64,000 bases of DNA from Streptomyces sp. NBC_00683 (GTDB taxonomy: Bacteria > Actinomycetota > Actinomycetes > Streptomycetales > Streptomycetaceae): positions 1,178,001-1,242,000 of the forward strand of contig NZ_CP109013.1 in NCBI RefSeq assembly GCF_036226745.1, given 5' to 3'. Positions 37,183 through 45,831 of the stretch are shown here, in pieces. The notes below the pieces were generated by a model. It was not told where the DNA came from, ran no database searches, and was given only the letters and a program-made list of their open reading frames with translations. The translations under genes were made by a program, and so were the position numbers. Numbering within the stretch: position 1 is the first letter of the stretch; every line of letters begins with the position of its first letter.

Positions 37183-38723
37183 CGGTCCTCCTCGTGGTCG
37201 TCTGCGGTGTGCCGGGCGCCTTCTTCGGCGGCGGCGCTCATCGTTGCCGCGCCCTCGGCCGATGCCAGCCAGGAGCGGAATGTCTGCTTGGGCGGTGCCG
37301 GGGTGTCGCGGCTGTCGCTCCAGCCGCTGAGGGGGGCGGGCAGGTGCGAGATCGTGCCGTCGCGTCCGCCGGCGATCCGGCCGAGAGCGGCGGCCTTCTG
37401 CGCGGCGGCAAAGAGCTTCGGCCGCTTCATCACGCCGGCGGCGGCCTTCATGGCGAGCTTCTCCGCCGTGGTGCCGGACTGTTCGGTGTGCTGGTGGCGC
37501 AGCTCGACGAGCATCGACGGGATGTCGATCTTGACGGGGCAGGCGTCGAAGCAGGCGCCGCAGAGGCTGGAGGCGTACGGCAGCGAGCTGTTGGGGTCGT
37601 CCTCGGCCGCGTCCATCCCGGCGAGCTGCGGGGTGAGGACCGCGCCGATGGGCCCGGGGTACGTCGATCCGTAGGCGTGACCGCCGGTGCGCTCGTACAC
37701 GGGGCAGACGTTGAGACAGGCCGAGCAGCGGATGCAGTTGAGGGCCTCGCGGCCGATCGTGTCGGCGAGTGCGGCGGTGCGGCCGTTGTCGAGGAGGACC
37801 AGGTGGAAGTCCTGCGGCCCGTCGCCGGGTGTGACGCCGGTCCACATCGACGTGTACGGGTTCATCCGCTCGCCCGTCGAGGAGCGCGGCAGCAACTGCA
37901 GGAAGACTTCCAGGTCCTGGTAGCGCGGCAGGACCTTCTCGATGCCCATCACGGTGATGAGGGTGTCGGGAAGCGTCAGGCACATCCGGCCGTTGCCCTC
38001 CGACTCGACCACGGACAGCGTGCCGGTCTCGGCGATGCCGAAGTTGGCTCCGGAGACGGCCACCTTGGTCGTCATGAACTTCTCGCGCAGATAGGCGCGG
38101 GCGGCGGCGGCGAGATGTGCGGGGACGTTGTCGAGGTCCGGGTCGACGCCGGGGATCTCGTCGAGGAAGATCTGCCGGATCTCGTCGCGGTTGCGGTGGA
38201 TCGCGGGCACCAGGATGTGCGAGGGCTTGTCGTCGGCGAGCTGCACGATGAGCTCGGCCAGGTCGGTCTCGTACGGGGTGATGCCGATGGATTCGAGGTG
38301 CTCGTTGAGGCCGATCTCCTGGGTGGCCATCGACTTGACCTTGATGACGTCGCTGCTGCCCGTCGCCCGGACAAGCCGGGCGACGATCTCATTGGCCTCG
38401 GCTCCGTCGCGCGCCCAGTGGACGGTTCCGCCGTGCTCGGTGACCTTCTGCTCCAGCTGCTCCAGGAGTTCGGGGAGCCGGTTCATCGTGTCGGTCTTGA
38501 TGGCGGATCCGGCGTCGCGCAGCTGCTCCCAGTCGGGGAGTTCGCCGGTGACGCCGAGCCGCTTCGTGCGGATGGTGCGGGTGGCCTTGCCGAGGTTGCG
38601 GCGCAGCTGTTCGTTGCGGAGCTCGTCGTGGGCGGCCTTGGGGAACTTCCGGTCGCCGCGCAGGTTTCCCGTTCCGTACGGGGACCGGGGCGGCGTGGCG
38701 GGCATTCCGAGGAACGTACTCAT
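37179..38723 (-). CDS. lutB: Lactate utilisation iron-sulfur protein B
   Basis: 514 aa. The N-terminal LUD domain has KVKSMATQEIGLNEHLE and AVSGANFGIAETGTLSVVES. Two 4Fe-4S motifs follow, CIRCSACLNVCPVYER and CGACFDACPVKIDIP, each C-x2-C-x2-C-x3-CP. A helical C-terminus completes it. It relays electrons from lactate oxidation toward quinone. It overlaps lutA and lutC by 4 bp each. Confidence 0.95.
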   Translation of the reverse strand: MSTFLGMPATPPRSPYGTGNLRGDRKFPKAAHDELRNEQLRRNLGKATRTIRTKRLGVTGELPDWEQLRDAGSAIKTDTMNRLPELLEQLEQKVTEHGGTVHWARDGAEANEIVARLVRATGSSDVIKVKSMATQEIGLNEHLESIGITPYETDLAELIVQLADDKPSHILVPAIHRNRDEIRQIFLDEIPGVDPDLDNVPAHLAAAARAYLREKFMTTKVAVSGANFGIAETGTLSVVESEGNGRMCLTLPDTLITVMGIEKVLPRYQDLEVFLQLLPRSSTGERMNPYTSMWTGVTPGDGPQDFHLVLLDNGRTAALADTIGREALNCIRCSACLNVCPVYERTGGHAYGSTYPGPIGAVLTPQLAGMDAAEDDPNSSLPYASSLCGACFDACPVKIDIPSMLVELRHQHTEQSGTTAEKLAMKAAAGVMKRPKLFAAAQKAAALGRIAGGRDGTISHLPAPLSGWSDSRDTPAPPKQTFRSWLASAEGAATMSAAAEEGARHTADDHEEDR

Positions 38724-39487
38724 CGGGCGGCCTCCGTCAGTGCGTACGGCGCGGTACGGGTGGATCCGAGGATCTGGGCGAGATGCAGGGTGCGCGTACC
38801 GGACCGGATGCGGGAGAGTCCGCCGCCGATGTGCATCAGGCAGGAGGAGTCTCCGGCGGTGCACACGGCGGCGTCCGTCGCGGCGATGTTGCGCATCTTG
38901 TCCTGGAGCATCGCGGTGGACGTCTCGGCGTTCTTGAGGGCGAAGGTGCCGCCGAAGCCGCAGCAGGAGTCGGCTTCGGGGAGCTCGACCAAGTCGATCC
39001 CCTCGACGGCGCGCAGGAGCTTCAGCGGCTTGTCGCCGACCCGGAGCATCCGCAGGGAGTGGCAGGTGGGGTGGTACGTCACCCGGTGCGGGAAGTACGC
39101 GCCGACCCGGGAGACGCCGAGGACGTCGACGAGGAACTCCGACAGCTCGTACGTCTTGGCCTTGACGGTGCTGACTCCGGCGCGCAGCGCGGCGTCCCCG
39201 TACCGCTCGGCGATGATCTCGTGCTGGTGCCGTACGGAGCCGGCGCACGATCCGGACGGCATGACGACCGCGTCGATGGACGCGTCCCCGAACTGCTCGG
39301 CGAACCTGCGCACCAGCGGGACGGGTTCGCGCTGGTAGCCGGTGTTGACGTGCATCTGGCCGCAGCACGTCTGGTCCGGCGGGAACACCACGTCGTGTCC
39401 CAGGCGGGCGAGCAGTACCGCGGTGGATTTCACCGCCTCGGGGAAGAGCGTGTCTCCCAGACAGGTGGCGAAGAGTCCGATGCGCAT
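38720..39487 (-). CDS. lutA: Lactate utilisation protein A (CCG domain)
   Basis: 255 aa with two CCG domains: QTCCGQMHVNTGY and DSCCGFGGTFALKN, and GSCAGSVRHQH between them. These domains in LutA/GlcF/HdrB proteins bind iron-sulfur clusters. First gene of lutABC. Its leader contains a FadR/LldR-type operator (39507-39521) that overlaps a TAGTAT -10-like box, so lactate-responsive repression is expected. Confidence 0.94.
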   Translation of the reverse strand: MRIGLFATCLGDTLFPEAVKSTAVLLARLGHDVVFPPDQTCCGQMHVNTGYQREPVPLVRRFAEQFGDASIDAVVMPSGSCAGSVRHQHEIIAERYGDAALRAGVSTVKAKTYELSEFLVDVLGVSRVGAYFPHRVTYHPTCHSLRMLRVGDKPLKLLRAVEGIDLVELPEADSCCGFGGTFALKNAETSTAMLQDKMRNIAATDAAVCTAGDSSCLMHIGGGLSRIRSGTRTLHLAQILGSTRTAPYALTEAAR

Positions 39488-39506
39488 GGGGCCTCCCCGG
39501 TCGTTT

Positions 39507-39521
39507 TATGGTCCGACCATA
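39507..39521. promoter_or_regulatory. LldR/FadR-type operator of lutABC
   Basis: TATGGTCCGACCATA is a perfect 7+1+7 palindrome containing TGGTCCGACCA, which fits the TNGTNNNACNA consensus of FadR-subfamily GntR repressors such as LldR. It lies 20 bp above the lutA start and overlaps TAGTAT on the minus strand (39524-39519). Confidence 0.8.
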
Positions 39522-39745
39522 CTAGCCTCGGTCCAAGTGGGGAACCTGGGGCGCGTGGGAAAGCGACGAGCCGGAGAGTCCCCGGGCGGGAGTGGTGCGT
39601 CTTGAACGGGCTCCAGACCCGTTTGACGCGCCCGGGACCCGCTGAACGGACCTGGCCCTCCGTCCTGACCAGGCAGAACGAGCTCAGGAGGTGAGGTTGC
39701 GGGGATATGGGGCAGGAGGTTCGGCAGCCGAAATGGGAGGTTGCT

Positions 39746-40939
39746 GTGGAGGGCACAGATCTGGAACTGGGTGAACTGCTGGCCGCCGCTGAGGCCGCCC
39801 CGCCCGGTGAGTCCGTCGAGGTGGTGGCGCTCGACCTGCAGAAGCGGTTCGGCGCGGAGTGCGTGTCCTTCCTGTTCGTCGACCTCATCGGCGAGCGACT
39901 GGTACGCCTGGCCGCGGCCGGCGATGCCGCCGAGGACCCCGACAAGCCGGTCAAGCTGCAGGGAAGCGTCTACGACCGTGTCCTGCAGAGCCAGCGCCAG
40001 CACGTGGAGACGGACGGGCAGGGAGGCCGGCGCGTCATCACGCCGGTCACCAACCGGGGCGACCGCATCGGTGTCCTGGAGGTGACGCTGCAGGCCGGCG
40101 ACGACACCGTGCTCCGGCAGGTCCGCGAAGCGGCCCACGCACTGGCCTACATCATCGTCACGGACCGCCGTTTCACCGATCTGTACCACCTGGGCCGGCG
40201 CACCACCCGGACCAGTCTGGCAGCGGAGATCCAGCACCAGCTGCTTCCCTCGGCGCCCTGCTGCGAGGCGGCGGAGTTCACCCTCGCCGCCGGGCTGGTC
40301 CCGGCCGACGACATCGGTGGCGACACCTACGACTACACCCTCGACCGCGACACCCTGCACCTGTCCATCACCGACGCGATGGGCCACGACACCAACTCCG
40401 CCCTGCTGGCCACCCTGCTGGTCGGAGCGCTGCGACAGGCGCGCCGCAGCGGCTGTGACGCCCTCAAGCAGGCCCATCACGCCCACCAGGCCATGCTCAG
40501 TCACAGCCGTGGTCTGGCCACCGGGCAGCTGCTCTGCGTCGATCTCGACACGGGCCTGTGCGAACTGGTCAACGCCGGCCACCCCCGCCCCCTGCGGCTG
40601 CGCGACGGCACCGTCGAAGAGGTCGAACTCGCCGTCGACATGCCCTTCGGCGTGGCGGCCCCCACCGGCTATCACCTCCAGCAGCTCCACCTGCGTCCCG
40701 GAGACCGCCTGGTCCTGCTCACCGACGGCATGCAGGACCGCAGTGCGGCCGCCGTCGACCTGGCCTCGGTCGTTCAAGACACCGGCGCGCTGCACCCGCG
40801 AGAGGTCGTGCGGAGCCTGACCTGCGCGGTGCTGGACGCCTGCCACGGCAACCTCAAGGACGACGCAACGGTCCTGGTGCTGGACTGGCACGGCAATCCC
40901 CGCCGAGCAGCCCGGACCAGACCGGCCCCGCACCGCTGA
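39746..40939 (+). CDS. GAF-PP2C (SpoIIE-type) serine phosphatase
   Basis: 397 aa. Residues 1-160 are GAF-like (VVALDLQKRFGAECVSFLFV, RRVITPVTNRGDRIGVLEVT). Residues 165-390 are PP2C, with DDIGGDTYDYTLDRD, LSITDAMGHDTNSALL, LVLLTDGMQDRSAA and LKDDATVLVLDW; the metal-binding aspartates are present. Such enzymes dephosphorylate STAS-type antagonists. GTG 39746 has GGGAGG 5 nt upstream; ATG 39707 is an in-frame alternative adding 13 residues. It sits between lutABC and its repressor, with no obvious link. Confidence 0.88.
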   Translation: MEGTDLELGELLAAAEAAPPGESVEVVALDLQKRFGAECVSFLFVDLIGERLVRLAAAGDAAEDPDKPVKLQGSVYDRVLQSQRQHVETDGQGGRRVITPVTNRGDRIGVLEVTLQAGDDTVLRQVREAAHALAYIIVTDRRFTDLYHLGRRTTRTSLAAEIQHQLLPSAPCCEAAEFTLAAGLVPADDIGGDTYDYTLDRDTLHLSITDAMGHDTNSALLATLLVGALRQARRSGCDALKQAHHAHQAMLSHSRGLATGQLLCVDLDTGLCELVNAGHPRPLRLRDGTVEEVELAVDMPFGVAAPTGYHLQQLHLRPGDRLVLLTDGMQDRSAAAVDLASVVQDTGALHPREVVRSLTCAVLDACHGNLKDDATVLVLDWHGNPRRAARTRPAPHR

Positions 40940-40968
40940 CCCGCAACGGCCTGCTCACCGGGCGGACA

Positions 40969-41015
40969 GGAGCGGGGACGGCGCTCGTCGCACACCGCCC
41001 CCCGCTCCCCGCTCC
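40969..41015. terminator. Hairpin between convergent PP2C and gntR genes
   Basis: GGAGCGGGGA (40969-40978) pairs with TCCCCGCTCC (41006-41015) around 27 nt. Position between two converging stops fits a shared terminator, although the loop is large. Confidence 0.4.
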
Positions 41016-41026
41016 CCCGTGCGGGG

Positions 41027-41749
41027 CTATGTCTCGTCCACCAGCGTCCCGTGCAGGCCACGGATGTGTTCCTCGACCAGGTCGGCCGCCTCGCCGCCCC
41101 GCCCCTCGCGCACCAGCGCGAGCAGCCGTGTGTGCTGGGCGTTGAGTGCGCCCGCGGTGGCCGGCCAGTCCTCGGCCTCCTCCAGCGCCCGCAGGATCAG
41201 CGGACGTACGGACTCGCGCACCGCAGAGGTGAGCGTCGAGGTCAGCGCGTTGCCCGAACTCCCGGCGATCAGCACGTGGAAGCGGGTGTCGAGGTCGTTG
41301 AACTCGGCCACCCCCACCTCCGGATCGCCCATGCGTACGAGGAGCTGCTCGGCCTCGTCGAGATCCTCGGCCGGGGCGTACCGTGCGGCGGCCTCCCAGC
41401 TGGAGCGCTCCAGTACGACGCGCGCCTCGAGCACGTCATGCAGGCTGTAGCTGCCGAGGGCGAAGTGCAGGCGCAGCAGACGGCCCAGGGCGTCGTCCGG
41501 GTTCCGCACGATCCGGGCCCCGGAGTCCGGACCCCGGCCCGGCTGCGCGACCAGTACGCCGATGGTCTCCAGCACCCGGAGCGCCTCACGCAGAGCGGAG
41601 CGGCTGACTCCGAGCACCGGTGCCAGCTCCCGCTCGGGCGGGAGGCGGTCGCCCGCCTTGAGCTCTCCGGCGAAGACACGCTCCTCGATGCTCTGGAGCA
41701 CGAGTTCGTGCGTGCGGGACTGCCGTACGGGTTGCCACTCGACGGGCAT
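41027..41749 (-). CDS. lldR: FadR/GntR family repressor, probable LldR-type lactate regulator
   Basis: 240 aa. N-terminal GntR winged helix (AGDRLPPERELAPVLGVSRS, ALREALRVLETIGVLVAQPG) and C-terminal FCD all-helical ligand domain (LDTRFHVLIAGSSGNALTST, ending AADLVEEHIRGLHG). Its own leader carries two palindromes (41777-41791 and 41806-41816) like the one before lutA, so it should autoregulate and repress lutABC, with lactate as inducer. The specific lldR name is inferred from these sites. One PP2C gene separates it from lutABC. Confidence 0.88.
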   Translation of the reverse strand: MPVEWQPVRQSRTHELVLQSIEERVFAGELKAGDRLPPERELAPVLGVSRSALREALRVLETIGVLVAQPGRGPDSGARIVRNPDDALGRLLRLHFALGSYSLHDVLEARVVLERSSWEAAARYAPAEDLDEAEQLLVRMGDPEVGVAEFNDLDTRFHVLIAGSSGNALTSTLTSAVRESVRPLILRALEEAEDWPATAGALNAQHTRLLALVREGRGGEAADLVEEHIRGLHGTLVDET

Positions 41750-41776
41750 CCGCTACTCCCTGCTCCGAGCGATACG

Positions 41777-41816
41777 CATAGTCCGACTATGTCACACAGG
41801 GCATGTGGTCGGACCA
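41777..41816. promoter_or_regulatory. Two LldR-type operators upstream of the gntR gene
   Basis: CATAGTCCGACTATG (41777-41791) and TGGTCGGACCA (41806-41816) both match the palindrome before lutA, with centres 27 bp apart. The pair precedes the gntR start at 41749 and implies autoregulation. Confidence 0.78.
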
Positions 41817-41921
41817 AAGACCGAGCGCCGACGGGAGCGCCGCACGCGGCTCAGGCTCCAGTGCGCCCGTGCCCCCGGCCGGGGCTACGGGCGCACTGCC
41901 GTCACCTACGTCTGTGAACGG

Positions 41922-43145
41922 TCAGGCCGTAGCGGGCCGCAGCACCACCGGCAGCTCCCGGTAGCCGTTGGCGATGAACGACGCCTGGGGTACGAGCCGG
42001 TCCTCGGGCACGGCGAGCGCGATGTCCGGGAACGCGGCGAACAGCGCCCGGAGCGCGATGTCCGCCTCCATCCGGCCGAGCGGGGCTCCCAGGCAGTAGT
42101 GGACGCCGTGGCCGAAGGCGAGGTGGTCGAAGGACTCCCGCGCCGCGTCGAACGCGCAGGCGCTGTCGCCGTGGACAGAGGGGTCACGGCCGGCGGCGCC
42201 GAAGGCGAGCAGGATCGCGTCGCCCTTGCCGATCCGGACGTCCCCGAGGTCGATGTCCTCGACGGCGTACCGCAGAGGCATGTGCATGATCGGCGCTTCG
42301 AGGCGCAGGGTCTCCTCCACCACGTCGTCCCAGCCGACCGCGCCGGACCGCAGCAGAGCGAGCTGGTCCGGGTGCGTCACCAGGGCGAGGGTGGCCTTGG
42401 ATATGAGGTTGACCGCCGTCTCCGAGCCGGCGCCGATCATGAGGATCAGGGTGGAGACGAGCTGTTCCTCGTCGAGCTTCGCCTCTCCGTCGCGGGCCGC
42501 GATCAGGTCGCTCGTCATGTCCTCGCCCGGCTCGGCGCGCTTGGCCGCGATCAGGGCAGCCATGCAGCCGAACAGGTCACCGTAGTCCGCGGCCGCCTGC
42601 TCGGGCGTCGCCCCCGTGTTGAGTGCCGCGTCGATGACCCGGCGCATCCAGGGCCGCATGTCGGCCGGGACGCCGAACAGGTCGCAGATGACCTCGGTGG
42701 GGATGACGTAGGCGAACCGGGCGCGGAGGTCGACGGTCTCTCCCGGGGCCGTTTCGCTGAGGTCCTTGATCAGTCGGTCGACGAGGTCCTGCACCCGGGG
42801 GCGGAGTGCCTCGGTACGGCGCGGGGTGAACGCCGTGGCGATGAGGTTGCGCAGCCGGCGGTGGTCGGAGCCGTAGGAGGTGAAGGCGCTCACCACCCGC
42901 ACCCAGACGTTCAGGGCCCAGTCCTGGGGGACGCCGTCGAGGGCGGGCCAGTGCCTGCGCGGGTCGCGGGAGACCCTGCGGTCGGCGGCCAGTTCCTTGA
43001 TGGTGTCGTGCCGCGTCACCGACCAGGCCGTGACCCCACCAGGGAGTTCCACCAGCGTCGCAGACCCCTGGGCTCGGAGACGGGCGGCTTCCGCGTGGAG
43101 GTCTGCGCCGGTGGGATCGAGGACGGGGCAGGTTCGGGATTCCAT
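41922..43145 (-). CDS. Cytochrome P450, CYP154-like
   Basis: 407 aa. I-helix [14 protein letters not shown] has the AGxET oxygen-activation motif. The K-helix EXXR is ETLR (residues 278-281). The heme loop [18 protein letters not shown] carries the Cys ligand. All P450 hallmarks are present, so it should be an active monooxygenase given a ferredoxin. Pairing with an EXXR-less P450 behind a conservon is how CYP154 members occur in other Streptomyces. ATG 43145 lies 130 bp inside the upstream P450 gene. Confidence 0.88.
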   Translation of the reverse strand: MESRTCPVLDPTGADLHAEAARLRAQGSATLVELPGGVTAWSVTRHDTIKELAADRRVSRDPRRHWPALDGVPQDWALNVWVRVVSAFTSYGSDHRRLRNLIATAFTPRRTEALRPRVQDLVDRLIKDLSETAPGETVDLRARFAYVIPTEVICDLFGVPADMRPWMRRVIDAALNTGATPEQAAADYGDLFGCMAALIAAKRAEPGEDMTSDLIAARDGEAKLDEEQLVSTLILMIGAGSETAVNLISKATLALVTHPDQLALLRSGAVGWDDVVEETLRLEAPIMHMPLRYAVEDIDLGDVRIGKGDAILLAFGAAGRDPSVHGDSACAFDAARESFDHLAFGHGVHYCLGAPLGRMEADIALRALFAAFPDIALAVPEDRLVPQASFIANGYRELPVVLRPATA

Positions 43146-44473
43146 GTCGGTTCTCCTACTGCAGCGACGGGCGGTTGGGTGGAGGTCGCACGGACAGCGT
43201 CGAAGCGCACCGGCAGAGCGGTGAGCGAGCGGTGGAACGGACCGGGGCGCCAGGTGAGTTCGGCGGAATCCACTTCGAGGACCATGTCGGGCAGCCGGTC
43301 CAGAAGCATCTCCACGGCGACTTCGGCGATGACACCGGCCGTGTCCCTGGCGGGGCAGGCGTGCGGTCCGGCACCGAAGGCGAGGTGCGAGGTGTTCGCC
43401 GCCCGCTGCCCCGCCCCGATGTCCAGCACCGGATCGGTGTTCGCGGCGGCGTGGCTGATCAGCACGGGGACACCGGCCCGGATCGCGGTCTCGGCACCGG
43501 TGCTCCGGTCGCGGAGCGTGTGGTCGTGGACCGCGTAGACGAAGGAGAAGTTGGACAGCGGGGAGTGGAGCCACAGCACTTCGTTGAGCGCGTCGGCGAC
43601 GGTGAGGCTGCCTCCCGTCAGGTCGCTGGCGAAGCGGTCGTCGGCGAGCAGCATCATCGTCCCCGTCGCGATCCACGCGGACTGGGGCACCGTACCCGCG
43701 CCGATCAGGACGACGAGCTGGTGGATCATCTCCTCGTCCGAGAGCGCGGAGGGGTGGTCCAGCAGCCAGGTGGTCACGTCCGCACCAGGGCTGGCTCGCT
43801 TCATCGCGATCAACTCGCCGAGGCACATGGCGAGTTCGCCGCCGCCCGCCTGGGCGACAGCGGGTTCCGCGTCCATCATCCGCACGCAGGCCGCCGCCAT
43901 TCTGCTGGTGAGTTCGTCGGGGCAGCCGAACAGCTGGGCGAAGACGAGTGCGGGGATCGGGTCGGCGTACTGGGAGACGAGGTCGGCCCTGCCCTCGTGC
44001 TCGAACCGGTCGATGAGCTGTCCGGCGCTGCGCTGCACATAGGCCCGCAGCTGATGGGGGTTGACCCTGCCCAGTGCGTCGTCGACCGAGGCCCGCAGCC
44101 GCAGATGGCGCTCCCCGTCGGCGAACCAGAGGCTGGGCCGCCAGCCCATCATCGGTACGACCTGGTTATCGGCCGGGACCTTTCCCTCGGCGAGCGCGGT
44201 CCAGCGGCGGGCGTCCTTGCTGAAGTACGGGCTGCGCAGCACCTCGAGCGCGGTCTCGTATCCGGTGATGAGGACGGCCTCGACGCCGGGGGCCAGCTCG
44301 ACCGGATGCGCGACGCCCTCCTTCCTCAGCCGTTCGTACGTGGCGTGGGGATCGGCGGCGAACTCCGCCCCGTAGAGGACGGGCAGTCCGGACGCGGGGT
44401 CCTGACCGGGTACGGCCTGGTGGGCAGGACAGCCCGGCGGCGGTGTTCCCGGGCCGGTCGGCAGCGTTGTCAC
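43016..44473 (-). CDS. Cytochrome P450, CYP157-like, without EXXR
   Basis: 485 aa. The heme loop is [15 protein letters not shown] with Cys373. The K-helix motif reads EVLW at residues 298-301 instead of EXXR. The I-helix reads [12 protein letters not shown], so the usual acid-alcohol pair is absent. CYP157 enzymes are known to lack EXXR, so this is probably a bona fide member. The last 45 residues form an unusual Pro/Ser tail ending in Arg/Trp, encoded in the 130-bp overlap with the next P450. GTG 44473 overlaps the GTPase stop. Confidence 0.85.
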   Translation of the reverse strand: MTTLPTGPGTPPPGCPAHQAVPGQDPASGLPVLYGAEFAADPHATYERLRKEGVAHPVELAPGVEAVLITGYETALEVLRSPYFSKDARRWTALAEGKVPADNQVVPMMGWRPSLWFADGERHLRLRASVDDALGRVNPHQLRAYVQRSAGQLIDRFEHEGRADLVSQYADPIPALVFAQLFGCPDELTSRMAAACVRMMDAEPAVAQAGGGELAMCLGELIAMKRASPGADVTTWLLDHPSALSDEEMIHQLVVLIGAGTVPQSAWIATGTMMLLADDRFASDLTGGSLTVADALNEVLWLHSPLSNFSFVYAVHDHTLRDRSTGAETAIRAGVPVLISHAAANTDPVLDIGAGQRAANTSHLAFGAGPHACPARDTAGVIAEVAVEMLLDRLPDMVLEVDSAELTWRPGPFHRSLTALPVRFDAVRATSTQPPVAAVGEPTWNPEPAPSSIPPAQTSTRKPPVSEPRGLRRWWNSLVGSRPGR

Positions 44474-45063
44474 GACATCTCCTGGTGGCGGGCGAACAGG
44501 TATCGGACGAGCTCGACGAGCGCGTTCTTCGCGGATTCGCGGTCTCGGGCGTCGCACATGATCAGGGGCGTCCCGGGGTCGAGGTCGAGGGCTTCGCGCA
44601 GCTCCTCCTCCGGATACGCCGGGGTGTCGGGGAACCGGTTGAGCGCGACGATGTACGGCAGCCGGTAGCTCTCCACCAGGGCCAGCGCCTCGAAGGACCG
44701 GTCGAGGTACCGGGAGTCCCCGAGGACGAGCGCGCCGTAGGCGCCGCGGGCGAGGTCCTGCCAGATCCGGGCGAAGCGCTCCTGGCCCGGCGTGCCGAAG
44801 AGGTAGAGGGCGAGATCGTCCGCGAGCGTCACCCTGCCGAAGTCGAGGGCGACGGTCGTGGTGGTCTTCCGCGGTACACCGCTGTTGTCGTCGACCGTCG
44901 CACCGGCCTGCGTCATGAGTTCCTCGGTGCGCAACGGCTCGATCTCGCTGACGGCACCGATCAGGGTGGTCTTGCCCACGCCGAACGGGCCGACGACCAT
45001 GAGTTTGGCGGTCAGCTGCACCGTGTCGCGGACGTAGATGCCGTCAAAGAGCCTGGAGGCCAT
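44470..45063 (-). CDS. cvnD: Conservon Ras-like GTPase CvnD
   Basis: 197 aa. The P-loop is GPFGVGKTT, the switch region contains RKTTTTVALDFGRV, and G3 is FGTPGQERF. The N/TKxD site is replaced by ALNRFPD, as in MglA/CvnD-type small GTPases. It should assemble with CvnA-C on the membrane as a G-protein-like signalling complex. Overlaps cvnC by 20 bp and the P450 by GTGA. Confidence 0.93.
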   Translation of the reverse strand: MASRLFDGIYVRDTVQLTAKLMVVGPFGVGKTTLIGAVSEIEPLRTEELMTQAGATVDDNSGVPRKTTTTVALDFGRVTLADDLALYLFGTPGQERFARIWQDLARGAYGALVLGDSRYLDRSFEALALVESYRLPYIVALNRFPDTPAYPEEELREALDLDPGTPLIMCDARDRESAKNALVELVRYLFARHQEMS

Positions 45064-45430
45064 GCAGCAACTTCTCCAAGATGTGTGCGGTGGTGGGAGC
45101 CGCCGCGTCGCCGGATTCCGGGGACTGCGCGTCGGCGGTCCGGGCGGTACGGGTGACGACGTGCCCGGAGTCGAGCAGGTCGCCGAGGACGATGCGGGTG
45201 ATGGTGAGCGGCTGGCCCAGATGGCCCGCGACCTCGATGACGGACAGATATCCGCCGCGGCACAGCTCGACCACTGCCAGCTGTTCCGGCAGCAGGCCCG
45301 CGACCGAGCTGCCCGGGACGGTCGTCACCATCGTGATCACGTCCAGGACATGGGTGTTGCGGGTGGGGCGCGCCCGTCCCTGGGTGAGGACGAACGAGCG
45401 CACCAGATCGCGCCTGCGCCGCGGGGTCAC
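45044..45430 (-). CDS. cvnC: Conservon DUF742 protein CvnC
   Basis: 128 aa, DUF742. A winged-helix-like core with LLPEQLAVVELCRGGYLSVI, then EVAGHLGQPLTITRIVLGDL and LDSGHV. In conservons this protein binds CvnA and CvnD. GTG 45430 overlaps the cvnB stop (TGA 45427-45429). No DNA-binding role is demonstrated for the family. Confidence 0.92.
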   Translation of the reverse strand: MTPRRRRDLVRSFVLTQGRARPTRNTHVLDVITMVTTVPGSSVAGLLPEQLAVVELCRGGYLSVIEVAGHLGQPLTITRIVLGDLLDSGHVVTRTARTADAQSPESGDAAAPTTAHILEKLLHGLQAL

Positions 45431-45831
45431 GTCGGGCTGCCGACGTCCTGGCGCGGTGAACTGCCCATCTCCCGGCCGAGCTGGTCGACCACCTCGTGCA
45501 TCCGGTAGGCGACCTGCCCGACATCGGCGGCGCCCGAGGTCGCGACCGACAGATAGGTCGAGTCCCCCGCGTGGATGGTGATGACGAAGCCCCCGTCGAA
45601 CTCGACGAGGCTCTGCCGCCACGAGTCGGCGGGGGCGCGGCAGAACATCGCGGTGGCGCTGCTGGTGGCCTGCACGCCGGAGAGCGCAGCGGCTATGCGG
45701 TCGGCCTCGTCCCGGTCGAGTCCCGGGGAGAAGGCCATCACGAGGCCGTCGGCGGCGACCAGGATCGCGTCGTATACCTCGGGCTGGTCGAGTACTTGTT
45801 TGAGCATCCAGGCGTCGCGGTTCTGGGTCAT
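45427..45831 (-). CDS. cvnB: Conservon roadblock/LC7 protein CvnB
   Basis: 134 aa, a roadblock/LC7 fold (AILVAADGLVMAFSPGLDRD, EADRIAAALSGVQATSSATA, FVITIHAGDSTYLSVATS). LC7 proteins act as partners or regulators of MglA-type GTPases. Overlaps cvnA by ATGA and cvnC by 4 bp. Confidence 0.94.
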   Translation of the reverse strand: MTQNRDAWMLKQVLDQPEVYDAILVAADGLVMAFSPGLDRDEADRIAAALSGVQATSSATAMFCRAPADSWRQSLVEFDGGFVITIHAGDSTYLSVATSGAADVGQVAYRMHEVVDQLGREMGSSPRQDVGSPT

